Positions 10,797-20,787 of a stretch of 64,000 nucleotides of DNA are shown here, one piece after another; position 1 is the stretch's first letter, and every line of letters starts with the position of its first letter. A model generated the notes under the pieces. The model was not told where the DNA came from. It did not search any database and saw only the letters and a list, made by a program, of their open reading frames with translations. The DNA is from Trifolium pratense. Taxonomy: Eukaryota; Streptophyta; Magnoliopsida; Fabales; Fabaceae. Both the position numbers and the translations under genes were made by a program. Location of the stretch: contig NC_060064.1 in NCBI RefSeq assembly GCF_020283565.1, positions 13,474,337-13,538,336 on the forward strand. Reading direction: 5' to 3'.

Positions 10797-11529
10797 GTTA
10801 TTGCCAAACTAAAAAACACTTCTAAAAGGCTGCTCGGATCCTCTAGCAACGAGCCCGACACCTCGACAACGGAGAGCACACGGGCACACGTGCTCGATCC
10901 AATAACTGAAAAGGAGATACTCTGGCTCAGGAAGGGCAGAGCGTCTCCCCGACGAGGATGACCTTTAAGACAAGCTCTTCGTCTTTCGTGCCAAGGCTTA
11001 ACGCCCAGCTCGCGATGGGAAGTTCAAGCCGCGGGGACGGGCACAACAACGTGTCGGCCTCCGTATTAGCCTCAGAAAACAACTCTAGGCGCTTAGTTAG
11101 TTCCCTAAACTTTCTAAGTTAAATCCGAGGACGACCTCCTCGACGAAACGCGCTCGCAACAAAAAACTTGCAAATATAATAAAGGTTTTGTCGAGCAGGC
11201 ATACAACAATGTCGAGCAAATATACGAATATCAAAACCAAATATTTGTTAAGTTAAAAACGAGCAAGCATAAAGACATGCGCATTACGAACAGGCATAAC
11301 TTAGCAAAAACAAAGAGCAATAACTTAAACATACATACGAGGAGATAAAATAGACGAGCAGGATGAATAAAACGATCATTGTTATAAATACCGGGCATAA
11401 AAACCCATTTGTTCAGGTGTTACAAAAACCGGGCACGCAGGCCCCCAAAAATAAATTGTCATGAAACAAAAAAAAGACAAACAAATTACAAGTCATTGGC
11501 GCGCAGGCCCAAATAAAAAACCGGGGAGA
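10797..11529. other. Tat element internal 3' region, no sense ORF
   Basis: Sequence between the pol stop and the end of the antisense gene. It probably holds the 3' UTR and polyadenylation region of the antisense transcript, but no clear signal was assigned. Confidence 0.5.
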
Positions 11530-13610
11530 TCAGGAGCTTTCATCATGACCCTCTGGGTTGCCCTCTGGTGCCCTCTCCTCCCCGACAACCTCCTCTTCGA
11601 CTTCCTCATCCTCCTCGTCCTCATCATCAACCACCTCCTCATCCAGCTTCTCCTCCTCAAGCTCCATTTCCCTGTACTCTTCGGGAATGACGATCTGCCC
11701 GTTCTCAACCCGTTTGAGTTTGTGAATACCTTCAGTGATCAAGTCACGCTCGGCATTCACAACCCTAAGTTGGGCGATCGCATTCTTCCATCCATGGACC
11801 ATGCTCGCCAACATCAAACCACGCTGCCTCTTGATCTCCTTGACTAGGTCAGCCCGACTTACCATCTTGGAAATCTCAGCACCCTCATCGGCAGCAGGAG
11901 CCAGCTTGGACTGTAGGTCAGCTATCACCTCTTCCATCTGTTTCTTCTCCTCGGCACCCCGGGTCTCCACATCCTCGAGCTTCTTCTTCGTCTCTTTCAG
12001 CTCATCCCGGGTCAACCTAACATCCTCCAGCAAATTTCCATAGTTCTCCTGCTTGCCACGCAGATCGATCAGCTCACCCTCCATCAGCACAATCTTTCCC
12101 TCCAGCTTGGCATTCCGAGCGGCCAACTTCTCCACCTCGTGAGTTGGTCCCCCTTCATTCAGCACCAAGGCTGTCTCCGCCAGACGGATGACAGTAGCAA
12201 CATCCTCGTTGAGCTGCTTCTGTCGGGCAGATGCAGAAGCGCCCAGTATATACTTCTTCTCCGATACAGGCACCTGGAGGGGATTTTTGTCAAAAAAGCC
12301 CCGGTTGCTCAAACACGCGGGGAGGACAAAGCCACCGTCCCCCTCCGACAGGTCGACAATAGGCGTCATCTGTTCCTCTCGATGCATCTTTGCACGACCT
12401 GCCGGGGTCCCAGCTGAGCTTCCCACCGGTGAAGATTGTGAGACGCTCCCCGAAGCACCCTGATCACCCATCAAAATGGTTGGCTTGGCCCTCCTCGCCT
12501 TTTTCCTAGCTTTCTCTCCCTTCTGTTCAGCAGCTATCCTGACGAGCTCACTAGCAAGATCTGCCATCCTACCTGCAAAGTTAAAAACGTGGTCAGAATC
12601 ACGGGGAGAAAACCAAGCATAAAATACTGAAATTTATTACAAATAAAAGACGGGCATGCAGAAAAACGGATACCCAGCAAAGTGTCCTCGGCCGAGACAG
12701 TCTTGCACGACAACAACAATTTGGTGTTAACAAAACGAGGTTCGGTCCTCGGTTGACCATGCTTATCTAAAGCAACTTCCCCTAAGCTGGTCATGACCTT
12801 GCAAGGTTTAAACCCATCCACATATGTTTGGAGCTTTTGAAAGCCCGCCATCTCGGCCGGGGAAAGGTCCTCGGCAGCAGTTAAGTACTCGTCGGTCCGC
12901 AAATCAAAATGCTCCGACGACCACGATAATGGAAACCGGAGAACCCACTCCGTTACCTGTCCCCCCTCCTCGTCCAACTGAGGAGTCCCGTCCTCGTTGA
13001 ATACAGGCTTCTCCATGTGGAGGGAATCTTCGGCAAACTCCGTCAATGCCCTCACCACATAATATCTCTCCTTGAATCCCCGAGCAGACTCAACGAACAT
13101 CCTAAAAATCTTGCTCGACTGATGCTTTAAGGAAATCCAACCTTGCCGATCCCCGACTCTCTGGCGTTGGATTTGGAAGATATAAAAGAACAGGGCAACA
13201 GTAGCCTCCACCTCCAGATACCGACAAAGGATCTGATAGGCCCGGATAAACGCCAATGAATTTGGATGAAGCTGTGAAGGAGCCACTCTTAGCCGACCAA
13301 AAATCCCGGCTTCAAGATCGTTGAAGGGCAGCCGAAATCCCAGCTCTTTGAACGCCATCTCGTACATAGTAAAACTACATCCTGCGTACGACGAACAGAC
13401 CCGCTCCCCTTCGGCGGGCATGTGAACCTCCCAGTTCTCCGAACCAACCTCCTCGACGATGGTAAAAAGCCGCGGATCCTGCGCGGTAATCGTCGAAGCA
13501 ATCCCCCGGGGCTCGGGCGCAACCCAAGCCAGCTCTGGGACAGTAATAGTGTCGACCAACTTGTGTTTCGACGTAGCTTGGCTCCCCGTTACTTCCTCCA
13601 CGTCGGACAT
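11530..13610 (-). CDS. Antisense spliced gene of Tat element (putative gypsy-type transposon domain; 659 aa)
   Basis: Two exons are read on the strand opposite to gag-pol: 13610-12674 and 12572-11530, separated by a 101-nt intron (12673-12573). The donor is CTGG|GTATCC and the acceptor TTTGCAG|GTAGG. The junction codon is G+GT, and the frame continues through Arg into MADLASELVR without a stop, which strongly supports the splice. The first exon resembles the plant putative gypsy-type transposon family (Pfam Transposase_28-like; region around MYEMAFKELGFRLPFNDLEA). The second is charged, coiled-coil-like and ends in an acidic Glu/Asp tail. Extra antisense ORFs are known in Tat elements, but their function is unknown. 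A TATA-like box and a probable noncoding first exon lie upstream. Confidence 0.8.
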
Positions 13611-13619
13611 TTTGAGTAC

Positions 13620-14557
13620 CTGAAAAGCAGCGAAAATAAAGTGAATTCGACAATAATCAAATCCACCCTTTCACCGCAGATCAAGTGAAAGGGCGTAAAT
13701 TAGGACGAGGACGCTGTCCCCGACCAAAAGCCCTTATCAAAATGGCAAACAAACAAAATAGAGGAAACGGGAGAAACTGTTTAACAAAGCCTGAAAACGG
13801 GGAGACAGTCCCCGACACAAGACATGGCTCGACACCTAAAAGCAAATTTTGGTTTGCGTAAAATCCAAAGTTAAAAACGGGGAGAAGCTCCCCGACAAAG
13901 AGTTTTCTACAAACTCATTTATCCACAAATTTCCCAGCGAAATAACGGGGAGAAGGTCCCCGACACAGAGTTTTTACAAACTCATTTTCTCAACGAAAAA
14001 ACGGGGAGAAGGTCCCCGACATTCATACAATTCATAGACACTAAAATATTCGCGAAGGCGAAAACGGGGAAAAGCTCCCCGACATAAGGTTCAAATAGCC
14101 TAGCTTTTTGCTACAATAAACGGGGAGAGGAAACAACATTTCCCTCCCCGACACCAAACTCTCAGAATTCCCAGAAATTCAAAATCTATGAACACCCTTC
14201 ACAGATCCCTAGAAATTCATACATGTTCATCATATTCATCGTTTTCCCAGCAATGTTCATCACTTTGTTATAGTAAGTTCCCAGAAAAGGGATAAAACGA
14301 GAAAACATCCAAAATCATAGCATAAAAGTGATGCTTTCAAACACTAAAATCCAACGAAAACAGGCCTGAATCTAACACAAAAGATCAAGGTTTTAAGGCA
14401 CCAACACACAATGCAAAATGGGTATAAAACAAACCCAAAACAACATGAACAAAAAGGATATTCAAAGTAATGTTCAAAACTCAAAAGACTATGCATGAAA
14501 CTGCAGACACAAACATGCCTTGAAACAAACCAAAACAAACACAGTTGAAGAAATTAC
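13620..14557 (-). other. Probable 5' UTR intron of the antisense gene
   Basis: On the minus strand the donor TTTAAG|GTAATTT (exon ends 14558) and acceptor TTTTCAG|GTACTC (exon starts 13619, nine bases before the ATG) delimit a 938-nt intron. It contains the tandem GGGGAGA...TCCCC foldback array. This is an inference from splice-site consensus only. Confidence 0.45.
13798..14155. repeat. Tandem foldback array CGGGGAGA-n-TCCCCGACA, six copies
   Basis: Copies begin at 13798, 13878, 13946, 14002, 14065 and 14121, spaced 56-80 bp. Each core is a short inverted repeat (GGGGA...TCCCC) followed by GACA. Between copies 3 and 4 the flanking ACAGAGTTTTTACAAACTCATTT is also repeated. The same core occurs once in each LTR. 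Confidence 0.85.
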
Positions 14558-14714
14558 CTTAAATCAAACAAAGATTGAAGCTTTAGGCAAAAGAAAGGAG
14601 CGTAAAAACCCTGACTTGAAAACTTTGAGTTTCCTAAAATTTCAACTGAGAAAGCAGCAGTAGCAGCAACGATGGGAAGGAGAAGAGAAAAGTTCTAAAT
14701 GATTCTCTTCTCTC

Positions 14715-14724
14715 CTATTTATAG
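14715..14724 (-). promoter_or_regulatory. TATA-like box for the antisense gene
   Basis: The minus strand reads CTATAAATAG, followed about 20-30 bp later by a pyrimidine- and purine-mixed leader. It sits upstream of the proposed noncoding exon (about 14690-14558) of the antisense gene. It matches the plant TATA consensus well, but no transcript evidence is available. Confidence 0.5.
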
Positions 14725-15456
14725 ACTGTGATCTCCTTGCACCCTGCTTCGCGAAACAATGCATCCCAGCACATCATCATCGTTGATTAAGATCCAACGA
14801 CCCTGATCAAAAGCCATCAAATGGCTCTGATTCATTCTCTGGAAAGCGAAGAGGCGCGATGGATCCAACGGTCCATAAATCTCCTCGTAAAACGAAGCGA
14901 GTAACGTCTGTTCCTAAGGTCATTATTACGCCTCTTCATAGCCCACACACGTGGCAACATCAGACGAAACGTCTGTCTCTTCAAGTCCCATCGAACAGAC
15001 CACGCGTCTACGAAGGCATCTTCATCGTTATCACCAACGCAATTATCTCCTCGACTTCGCGGATAAGCGCGAGTTACGGGCAAGCAGAACAAAAATAGAT
15101 AAACGTGCCCGCTAAAACGCGCAGCGTCAACAAACATGCAATTAACACAATATGTCCTCGACAATTTGTCGAGGAACTAAAAAGCCAATAATTTCAAAGG
15201 GTAAAACCTTCTCCCCGTAATTTCCTCCACGAACATCGTGGCACGCGTTACGAGCAAAGAGAAATTTCCCCTTTGTAAAATCCTCCTCGTCATGCCACTG
15301 AGGAATTTACGAGCAACATATAAACTCTGCTCGCGCAAACGAGCAACAAACATAATCAATGAATTATGAACTCCTCCTAGGATTAACGAGGAAAACAACT
15401 CCTCGACATACGGGCATGGACCTTAAGTCATTACTCCTATAGCTAGGAGCAACGAC

Positions 15457-15468
15457 TTGGGGGGCTCC
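15457..15468 (+). promoter_or_regulatory. Polypurine tract-like sequence
   Basis: TTGGGGGGCTCC lies directly before the 3' LTR, in the position expected for plus-strand priming. The C/T bases make it an imperfect tract. Confidence 0.5.
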
Positions 15469-16061
15469 TGTTCTGGACTGGGCCAAGAGCTGGCCCAATC
15501 ACTTATGCCCGACATTTGGGGCATGGCCCAATAAGGGGAGACTTCCCCGACACGTCAGGCAATGACGTGTCCTGCTCGACATAACAGATTAGCTCCACGC
15601 TAATCACGTGCTCGGCTATCCGTGCACAACGACTCATTCAGCCTTAGCTTAACAGCTAAGCAGCACGTTTAACACGTGCTCCTTTATCCAACCGCATTCG
15701 TCACGGAGTCTATCCCTTACCCGCGAATAGCGGAACGACTCCAACCAGGATAGAGGTGAATAACGGCCTTCCCCTACGATACAGGGACTATCCTGGCAGT
15801 TGAGCCTATTGGGCCGGTTATCCAGGCCCAATAGACCAACCTTTGGCCCAGCGCTGGGGGCACTATATAAGCTCTCCTAGACAGGAGAGCCAGGTATTCT
15901 GAATCATTAAGCATTCAACTTTCTCTCTCTTCTTTTGTATCTCTCTTGTTCTCTTTGCTGACTTAGGCATCGGAGCACCTGCAGGTACAAACCCCCCCTT
16001 CGGTGTGGAAGCTTGCTCTACGGACCGGCCAGCAATCTATTCTGATCACCAGGTACGATCA
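15469..16061 (+). repeat. 3' LTR of Tat element
   Basis: 593 bp, ends in GATCA. No difference from the 5' LTR was seen when read side by side. The target duplication GTTCC follows at 16062-16066. Confidence 0.93.
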
Positions 16062-16066
16062 GTTCC

Positions 16067-16889
16067 TATGAGCATAATTCAGTTCATAGATAGGGGTATT
16101 GGAATATGCTGGATTAGGATTTGAATTCAAAGTTCTCTAATTATTCATTTTAAAGGGCAAAAACTGATTGAAAAAAATAATTCATACTACATATCAATAA
16201 CAGAAATTAGAAACAGCTAGAGACAAAGGAAGAGAGTTTGTAAATCTCATATATTTAATAATACTATTGGGCATACTAATTCATTTGCATGTGCTCCAAA
16301 TCCTAACAAGTAAGCAAATCCTATCAATAACACAAACGAACAAAACAATGCAGTGGTTGGATTGATTATTTTGGAATCGATTAAAATGCGTTTAGTTGTG
16401 ATTTTTTTTTTTTTTGCCACTTTTATTAATTTTAAAATGTCTTCATATTGAAGTCTTTTTTCTAAAAAGATTTTTTTAAAGAGATAATGGAAACAATGTA
16501 AATTACAATGTCATGAGAATACGCATAAGATTGTCATTTTCAAATAATGTTTAATTTATACTAAGAGTATAATTTTTTCACCTCCACTTTAAACCTCCAT
16601 TTTTTTCACTCCCATCTTCACTCTCACACTTCCTCCTAATTTAGTGATTTAAATATTCATTGCTAGAGATTAAACACAATAAAACTCAATAGTTTTTCAA
16701 AAAGATATCATAAAACTATTGTTTATGAGAACCTATTTAAGCATTTTTTGAAATTTTATCATCCAAAAAGGTTGTTATCAAAAGATGAAATACTTATGAA
16801 AAGTTATTAATTTAAACCAATTTCTCGTTTAAAGTTTTCTTTAAAAATACTTCTTTTTAGAAAAAGTTGGAATAAATAGACGTATAGTT
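16067..16889. other. AT-rich intergenic DNA
   Basis: No gene, RNA or clear repeat recognised. Confidence 0.4.
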
Positions 16890-17082
16890 TTAGGTGAATT
16901 TTTCGGTATATATATTATGTGAATATATATCGGTACATTTGTTGAGGTAAATGACTCTAATTGGTTTACAAATAGTATTTATTAATTTTTTTTATATTAA
17001 ATACTATTTGTGAATCAATAACAATCATCCACTTAAATGTGTACCGGTACATATCAATATATTATCCGGAGTGTTCACCATA
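16890..17082. mobile_element. Short foldback MITE, ~190 bp
   Basis: The two halves are imperfect inverted repeats. The left half (AGGTGAATTTTTCGGTATAT...CAAATAGTATTTA) matches the reverse complement of the right half (TGGTGAACACTCCGGATAAT...CAAATAGTATTTA) at most positions. The whole could fold into one hairpin. TA flanks suggest a Tc1/mariner-type MITE, but the exact ends were not fixed. Confidence 0.6.
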
Positions 17083-17587
17083 GTTTTATAGGATCTATTT
17101 GATTACAAAAGTTTTCCTCTGAATAAGTGGGAGTTCCTTGACCACAGATTTTCCAGTTTCAATAATATTTTTAAAATCAAATACAGTATAACTGAAGTTA
17201 TCTCATCTAATTTCTTATTTTTTAGCAGATTAAACGTACTCTAACTAATTCATAAACATAACATTTATATAATAATTAACCATTCATCTAGTAAATGTTT
17301 AATGAAACAGTTTATATGGAAGGATTTTTTTTTAAAAGTGTTTATGGAAGGAAGATGTGAGATGTATGGCTGGCAATGAAATAAGTCAATTTGAATAGAG
17401 CTCGAAACTCGATTCTACAATTGGTTCGTTAGACTAAGTTCATGAATCAAATGAGTCGGATTTGAGCTAAAAATTAAATTTGGTTCACGAGCTAACTCGT
17501 TTATATATAACACTTCAAAAATATTTTCAAATTTACATATTTGATTTTACAAATTTATATAATTGATTTTATACATTTAGATAATTG

Positions 17588-17628
<41 letters not shown>

Positions 17629-18150
17629 AAAAAACTAAGAAAAACACTTTTGAGTTGTGATTTTTCGTTAAAATTTCTTATAAATTCCAATTTATTTATG
17701 GATCTGTTTTTTTTTTTTTTTTTTTACAATTTTTGAGTTAAGTGGTTTGAGCTAATGAACTTGTTCGTAAGCTCAAACAAAGTTAAGTTCGAGCTAGAAA
17801 AAAAAATTGTGACGAACTTGTTTGTGAGCTGAAATTTGATGGATTCAATATCATTATAGTTATTACGATGTAATTTAGATGTTTTTTTATTGACATTTTT
17901 AAATATAAATATAAATGTAAAATGAAATTTGATCCAATATTATTGACATTTTTAAATATAAATGACTAAACTTTAAATTAAACATGGGTATTTTTCACAA
18001 AAGAAAAAGAAAATCTAGACTACAACAAAGTAAAGTATAATACATATTTTATTTTTTGTTTTATTTTGGAGCCATACATAAATTTCAAGTGTGCAAGAAA
18101 GGCTTTCTTTTTCTTGTTTGTCTCAAGCTTTCAGTCCCACCACATAAAAA
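17083..18150. other. Intergenic DNA with degenerate repeat
   Basis: It contains an (AT)n run near 17590-17621. A probable degenerate repeat at about 17380-17850 has GAGCTCGAAACTCG near its left end and TTCGAGCTAG / GTGAGCTG blocks near its right, in opposite orientation. The ends and superfamily were not resolved. Confidence 0.4.
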
Positions 18151-18203
18151 ATGAATGAAAATATGGCTAAAACAAAGAAAGCTTTTCTCACCATTCATCA
18201 TCC

Positions 18204-19292
18204 ATGGCTCTTCTACCACCTTCATCTTCATCCTATTCTCACAAAACTATCTACCATACACCATCACATATTTATCATCCATACCTTCAACTTCCTCAAT
18301 TCAACTCTATCACTCTTACTTCACCATCATTCAATCCGTTGACTCATTCAAAGCAGCACCTAAACCTCAGAATCACAAACTCCAACCTCTTTGTTGTTTC
18401 ATGCAGGTATTTCACTAAAGAAGACGAAGACGATGATGAAGAAGAAGAAGAAGAAGAGCACAGCTTTGATGAAGCAGTGACTCTATTTAATGGCGGAGAG
18501 TACTACAAATGTCATGATTATCTTGAATCCCTTTGGCACAATGCTGAAGATCCATCAAGAACATTAATTCATGGAATATTGCAATGTGCAGTTGGGTTTC
18601 ATCACCTATTCAATCAGGTTTTGAATATTACTTGTGTCTTGTTATTAATTTTCATTTTATTATTATTAGTAGCATGTTTTTGTTTGGAATTTGGATAATG
18701 TGTTATTGTTCAAATTAAATAAAATATTGTTAATGTGCTGAATATAGAACCATAAAGGAGCTATGATGGAGTTGGGAGAGGGACTATGTAAACTGAGAAA
18801 GATGGAGTTCTCTAATGGACCATTTCTTATGTTTGAGAAAGATATTTCAGCAGTTTTGGAATTTATCTACCAGACACAGATAGAGTTAGCTGCATGTGAG
18901 TAATTCCAACCTTAAAATCCTATGTAGCATATGATACATGCAAGTTGTATCATAATCTGAAACAAAATTGAACTCAAATGAATACTAATTACTTTGCATA
19001 TCTATTTTGAACATAAAATATGAATCTTGATTCATTCTGATGAATCTTAAGTTGAATTGGAGCAGGCAGTGATGATATCTGTGTTGCAATGGATCAATCA
19101 GAAAGATCCTACCAACTTATGGGGGAATATGCTGCAGGGAAGCGTGTATATGATCTAGAACTTGGTTCCGATGCATCAGTGTATATTGTGTTATGCCCTC
19201 AAGGGTCTAATGGTGGCACTGAAGTTCCAAGGGTAAAGCTTCCCAGGCTTAATGCTACCTCAGAACATCTTGTAGCCTATGAATACAAGTAA
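18204..19292 (+). CDS. DUF309 domain protein, probably plastid-targeted (262 aa, 3 exons)
   Basis: Exons are 18204-18617, 18748-18895 and 19066-19292. They join in phases 0 and 1 with GT/AG borders and end at TAA. The DUF309 signature begins near residue 89 (FDEAVTLFNGGEYYKCHDYL) and continues with LESLW, an R-x-LIHGILQCAVGFHHL helix and, in exon 2, NHKGAMMELGEGLCKL. The bacterial and plastid members of this family are helical proteins with no established reaction. The N-terminal ~70 residues are rich in Ser, Thr, His and Pro and poor in acids, like a transit peptide. An acidic Asp/Glu run then precedes the domain. The ATG at 18204 is used because it opens the exon-1 frame. Its function is not known. 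Confidence 0.85.
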
Positions 19293-20787
19293 ATGTAAAA
19301 TTTATTCTTCACTTCGATTAGAGACGACATGCTGTATAGAATCGTTAAGGATTACCTGTATAGATGATAAAAAAAAAATTATGTTTGGAAACACTTATGC
19401 GAACGATATGTCACTTAGATGACAGCTGTGAAGATTGAGAGTGAAGACTGGAGCTAAGTCGAGCATGATTACGAAGGATGTCTAATTTACCATGTCTGTT
19501 GTTGAGTGTACTGTTGACTACAAATATATGATATGCGCAGTATATGCGGCAAGTTCTAGTAAATAACATTTAAATTTAGGACCGAACTTCATAAATCGAA
19601 GCATTTTCCATTGGTTATCTATTGATTTAGACCAACAAAACACAATAGCTGATTGAAAATTGAAGAATAACTAAACTAATGTCTTGATAAATGGAATCAA
19701 TAATGTCATGTTGAAATTCTCAGGTCGAAAGCTAACAAGTTGAAAAGGAATGCAAAATGGTGGCATCAACCTCAAAAAATTGCATGCTCAAATGCGCAGA
19801 ACCACTTCCTTTTGTATTTATGGTCACCAGGCCAATGATTTTAACAATTGTGCAGCTATCACCATTCACCAATTCAGCTTCATGCTCACATATCTAGGTC
19901 AACTTGGTGGAGATTGAAAGATTGCTATGAACATACATCATGTCAGCTTTATGAAATAACCCAGCTGTGGTTGAAATCGGAGGATATCACCAATAGCTAC
20001 GGTCAACTGAAAGTAAAATTAACCAAGGAAGACAACATTATTTATCAGAATATGTGTGGTACCGGCTAACTATAGACAGAGTGACATATTTTTATTATGG
20101 TAATACATGAGTGTCATTTGTTCAATTACATAAATACCAATATTAAATATCTGAATGAGCAACAGTACATTCATTCAAACCAGAATTTAGAACAAAGCTG
20201 TTGTCACAGCAGAGGAATCTGGATGATTGATAATGGATCATGGTCACTTACTTACCTACATATGATGGAGAAAAACAGAACATTTCCCTCATTTATGATC
20301 CTTGAGGATTTTCCTATTTTCTATTTTCAATTTTAAAACACAATTAACTTTATCTTCATGACATACCTATCCTCTAAAAAGTACAACAATCTTCCAACCA
20401 ATCTTCACGATCGACATTCCAGAAGAATACAACTTTGTTCTAATAGTTAGTTGACATCAACATTTCCTGTTTACTATCCTTTTTCTAATTGTGACAGGGT
20501 TGTTCTCTCTCTTCTTTTTTTCTTTCTCACTTGTTATAGTAACACAATACCTTCTCTTTTTCATTAGTTTATTTGGAACAGACTTAGCAGCCTCTACACC
20601 AGTATACTACCAAAAACAGATGTAATTGAAGACCTATTAGAAACCAAATACATGATATGCATCATAAACTGATAAACACATCCAAACATGGCACAGAAGC
20701 ACATGCATATACATACAAGAGAGAGTAAGATACCTGAAATATCCTTGTTTCTTCCTCAATAAGAAGCAGTCTGATGTTTATATTTAT
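19293..20787. other. Region between DUF309 gene and PQ-loop gene
   Basis: The two genes converge here, so it should hold both 3' UTRs. Open frames at 19848-20069 and 20097-20336 show no family resemblance and are not called. Confidence 0.4.

Larger units (their letters stand above)
4166..16061 (+). mobile_element. Complete Ty3/Gypsy retrotransposon, Tat lineage, 11,896 bp
   Basis: Two LTRs of 593 bp (4166-4758 and 15469-16061) appear identical by eye. Both start TG and end CA, and a perfect 5-bp duplication GTTCC flanks the element. After the 5' LTR comes a TGGCGCC-type primer-binding site. Then follow gag-protease (4855-7533), pol (7614-10796), an antisense spliced gene (13610-11530) and a purine-rich tract before the 3' LTR. 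Lack of a chromodomain, a protease with DPGSS, a second (archaeal-type) RNase H before integrase and an antisense extra gene are known Tat-lineage traits. Identical LTRs mean a very recent insertion. Its base composition (GC-rich coding) contrasts sharply with the AT-rich surroundings. Confidence 0.95.

Noticed and set aside
11461..11847. 128-codon plus-strand frame in the Tat element
   Set aside because: It is the complement of the antisense gene's acidic Glu/Asp tail (Leu/Ile/Pro-rich when read backwards).
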